Assembly: GCA_946482585.1 (NCBI GenBank) | Contig: CAMLSI010000304.1 | Location: forward strand, 1-6,640 | DNA: 6,640 nucleotides | DNA from: an uncultured Lysobacteraceae bacterium | GTDB lineage: Bacteria > Pseudomonadota > Gammaproteobacteria > Xanthomonadales > Rhodanobacteraceae | Reading direction: 5' to 3' | Shown: positions 6,426 through 6,640 of the stretch, piece after piece | Numbering within the stretch: the first letter of the stretch is position 1 | Layout of the letters: every line of letters begins with the position of its first letter | The notes under the pieces: model-generated | The model's database searches: none | Told to the model about the DNA's origin: nothing | Seen by the model: only the letters and a program-made list of their open reading frames with translations | Program-made: the position numbers and the translations under genes

Positions 6426-6427
6426 AA
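6399..6427 (-). promoter_or_regulatory. Sigma70-type promoter of the secreted-protein gene
   Basis: Read on the minus strand, TTGGCA (6427-6422, five of six consensus bases) is followed after exactly 17 bases by TACAAC (6404-6399, four of six). Transcription would start near 6392, about 25 bases before the ATG at 6367. It lies in the 103-bp gap after the M28 peptidase stop, so this gene need not depend on readthrough. Confidence 0.6.
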
Positions 6428-6470
6428 GTTCGTGACCGCGTCGTTGCGGCAGGTTGCGCCGCGGCGGAAA

Positions 6471-6640
6471 TCAGTCGTCGCCGTCGGCGGTCTTGAAGGC
6501 TCCGGGTGCCGAGCCGAAGTCGCCGTCCGCTTCCGCTGCCATATAGGCCCAGCTCGCGTAGACCGCGACGACCTGCGCGAGTTGCTCCGGATCGACCTTG
6601 TCGAGCGTGTCGTCGGCGGTGTGGTGATAGTCGAAATAGC
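6471..6640 (-). CDS. M28-family zinc metallopeptidase, C-terminal end only
   Basis: The last 55 codons of a gene that begins beyond the right edge; the frame is open to the window end and stops with TGA at 6473-6471. It begins YFDYHHTADDTLDKVDP and continues QLAQVVAVYASWAYMAAEAD. The HHTADDTLDKVDP segment is characteristic of the C-terminus of M28 (aminopeptidase/Zn-carboxypeptidase-like) enzymes, where the His of this motif is a zinc ligand. The last helix is followed by a short acidic tail ending GDD. M28 enzymes of this type are usually exported di- or aminopeptidases, but the signal region is not visible here. The family call rests on this one motif and helix. Confidence 0.82.
   Translation of the reverse strand, partial: YFDYHHTADDTLDKVDPEQLAQVVAVYASWAYMAAEADGDFGSAPGAFKTADGDD

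Noticed and set aside
6368..6427. Longer N-terminus of the secreted protein from a TTG at 6427
   Set aside because: The extra 20 codons overlap the promoter and precede the signal peptide; the ATG at 6367 has GGAG at good spacing.

Overview
The window comes from a high-GC bacterial chromosome, most likely a gammaproteobacterium of the Xanthomonadales/Lysobacterales type (Lysobacter-, Luteimonas- or Rhodanobacter-like). This placement is inferred from the mix of protein families (an HAE-1 RND pump, a YfiF-type RNA methyltransferase, an M28 peptidase), the strongly G/C-ending codons and the general style of the proteins. No marker gene proves it.

The left part (1-4852) is read on the plus strand. 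A 211-base leader with no convincing gene carries unusually strong inverted repeats: a 16-bp perfect stem enclosing two smaller hairpins. A strong Shine-Dalgarno then leads into a complete 1038-residue RND multidrug-efflux inner-membrane permease with all proton-relay residues intact. Fifty-two bases later comes a TrmH/SpoU-family RNA methyltransferase with a long disordered N-terminus. It overlaps by ATGA the start of a small VOC (glyoxalase-fold) protein. No membrane-fusion or outer-membrane partner of the pump lies inside the window. If there is one, it should be to the left.

The right part (4899-6640) is read on the minus strand and converges on the VOC gene across a 46-bp gap. From right to left it holds the last 55 codons of an M28 zinc peptidase, a secreted 329-residue protein of unknown function, and a GFA (Gfa-like, seven-cysteine zinc-binding) protein. 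The unknown gene has a good sigma70-type promoter inside a long operator-like dyad. The gap between it and the GFA gene contains two further dyads: a 14-bp perfect palindrome and a 13-bp stem hairpin.

The coding content is mostly housekeeping or accessory and of recognised families, apart from the secreted unknown. I found no mobile element, CRISPR array, tRNA or rRNA. What looks least explained is the noncoding structure: the multi-hairpin leader before the pump, the dyad centred on the -10 box of the unknown gene, and the paired dyads upstream of the GFA gene.
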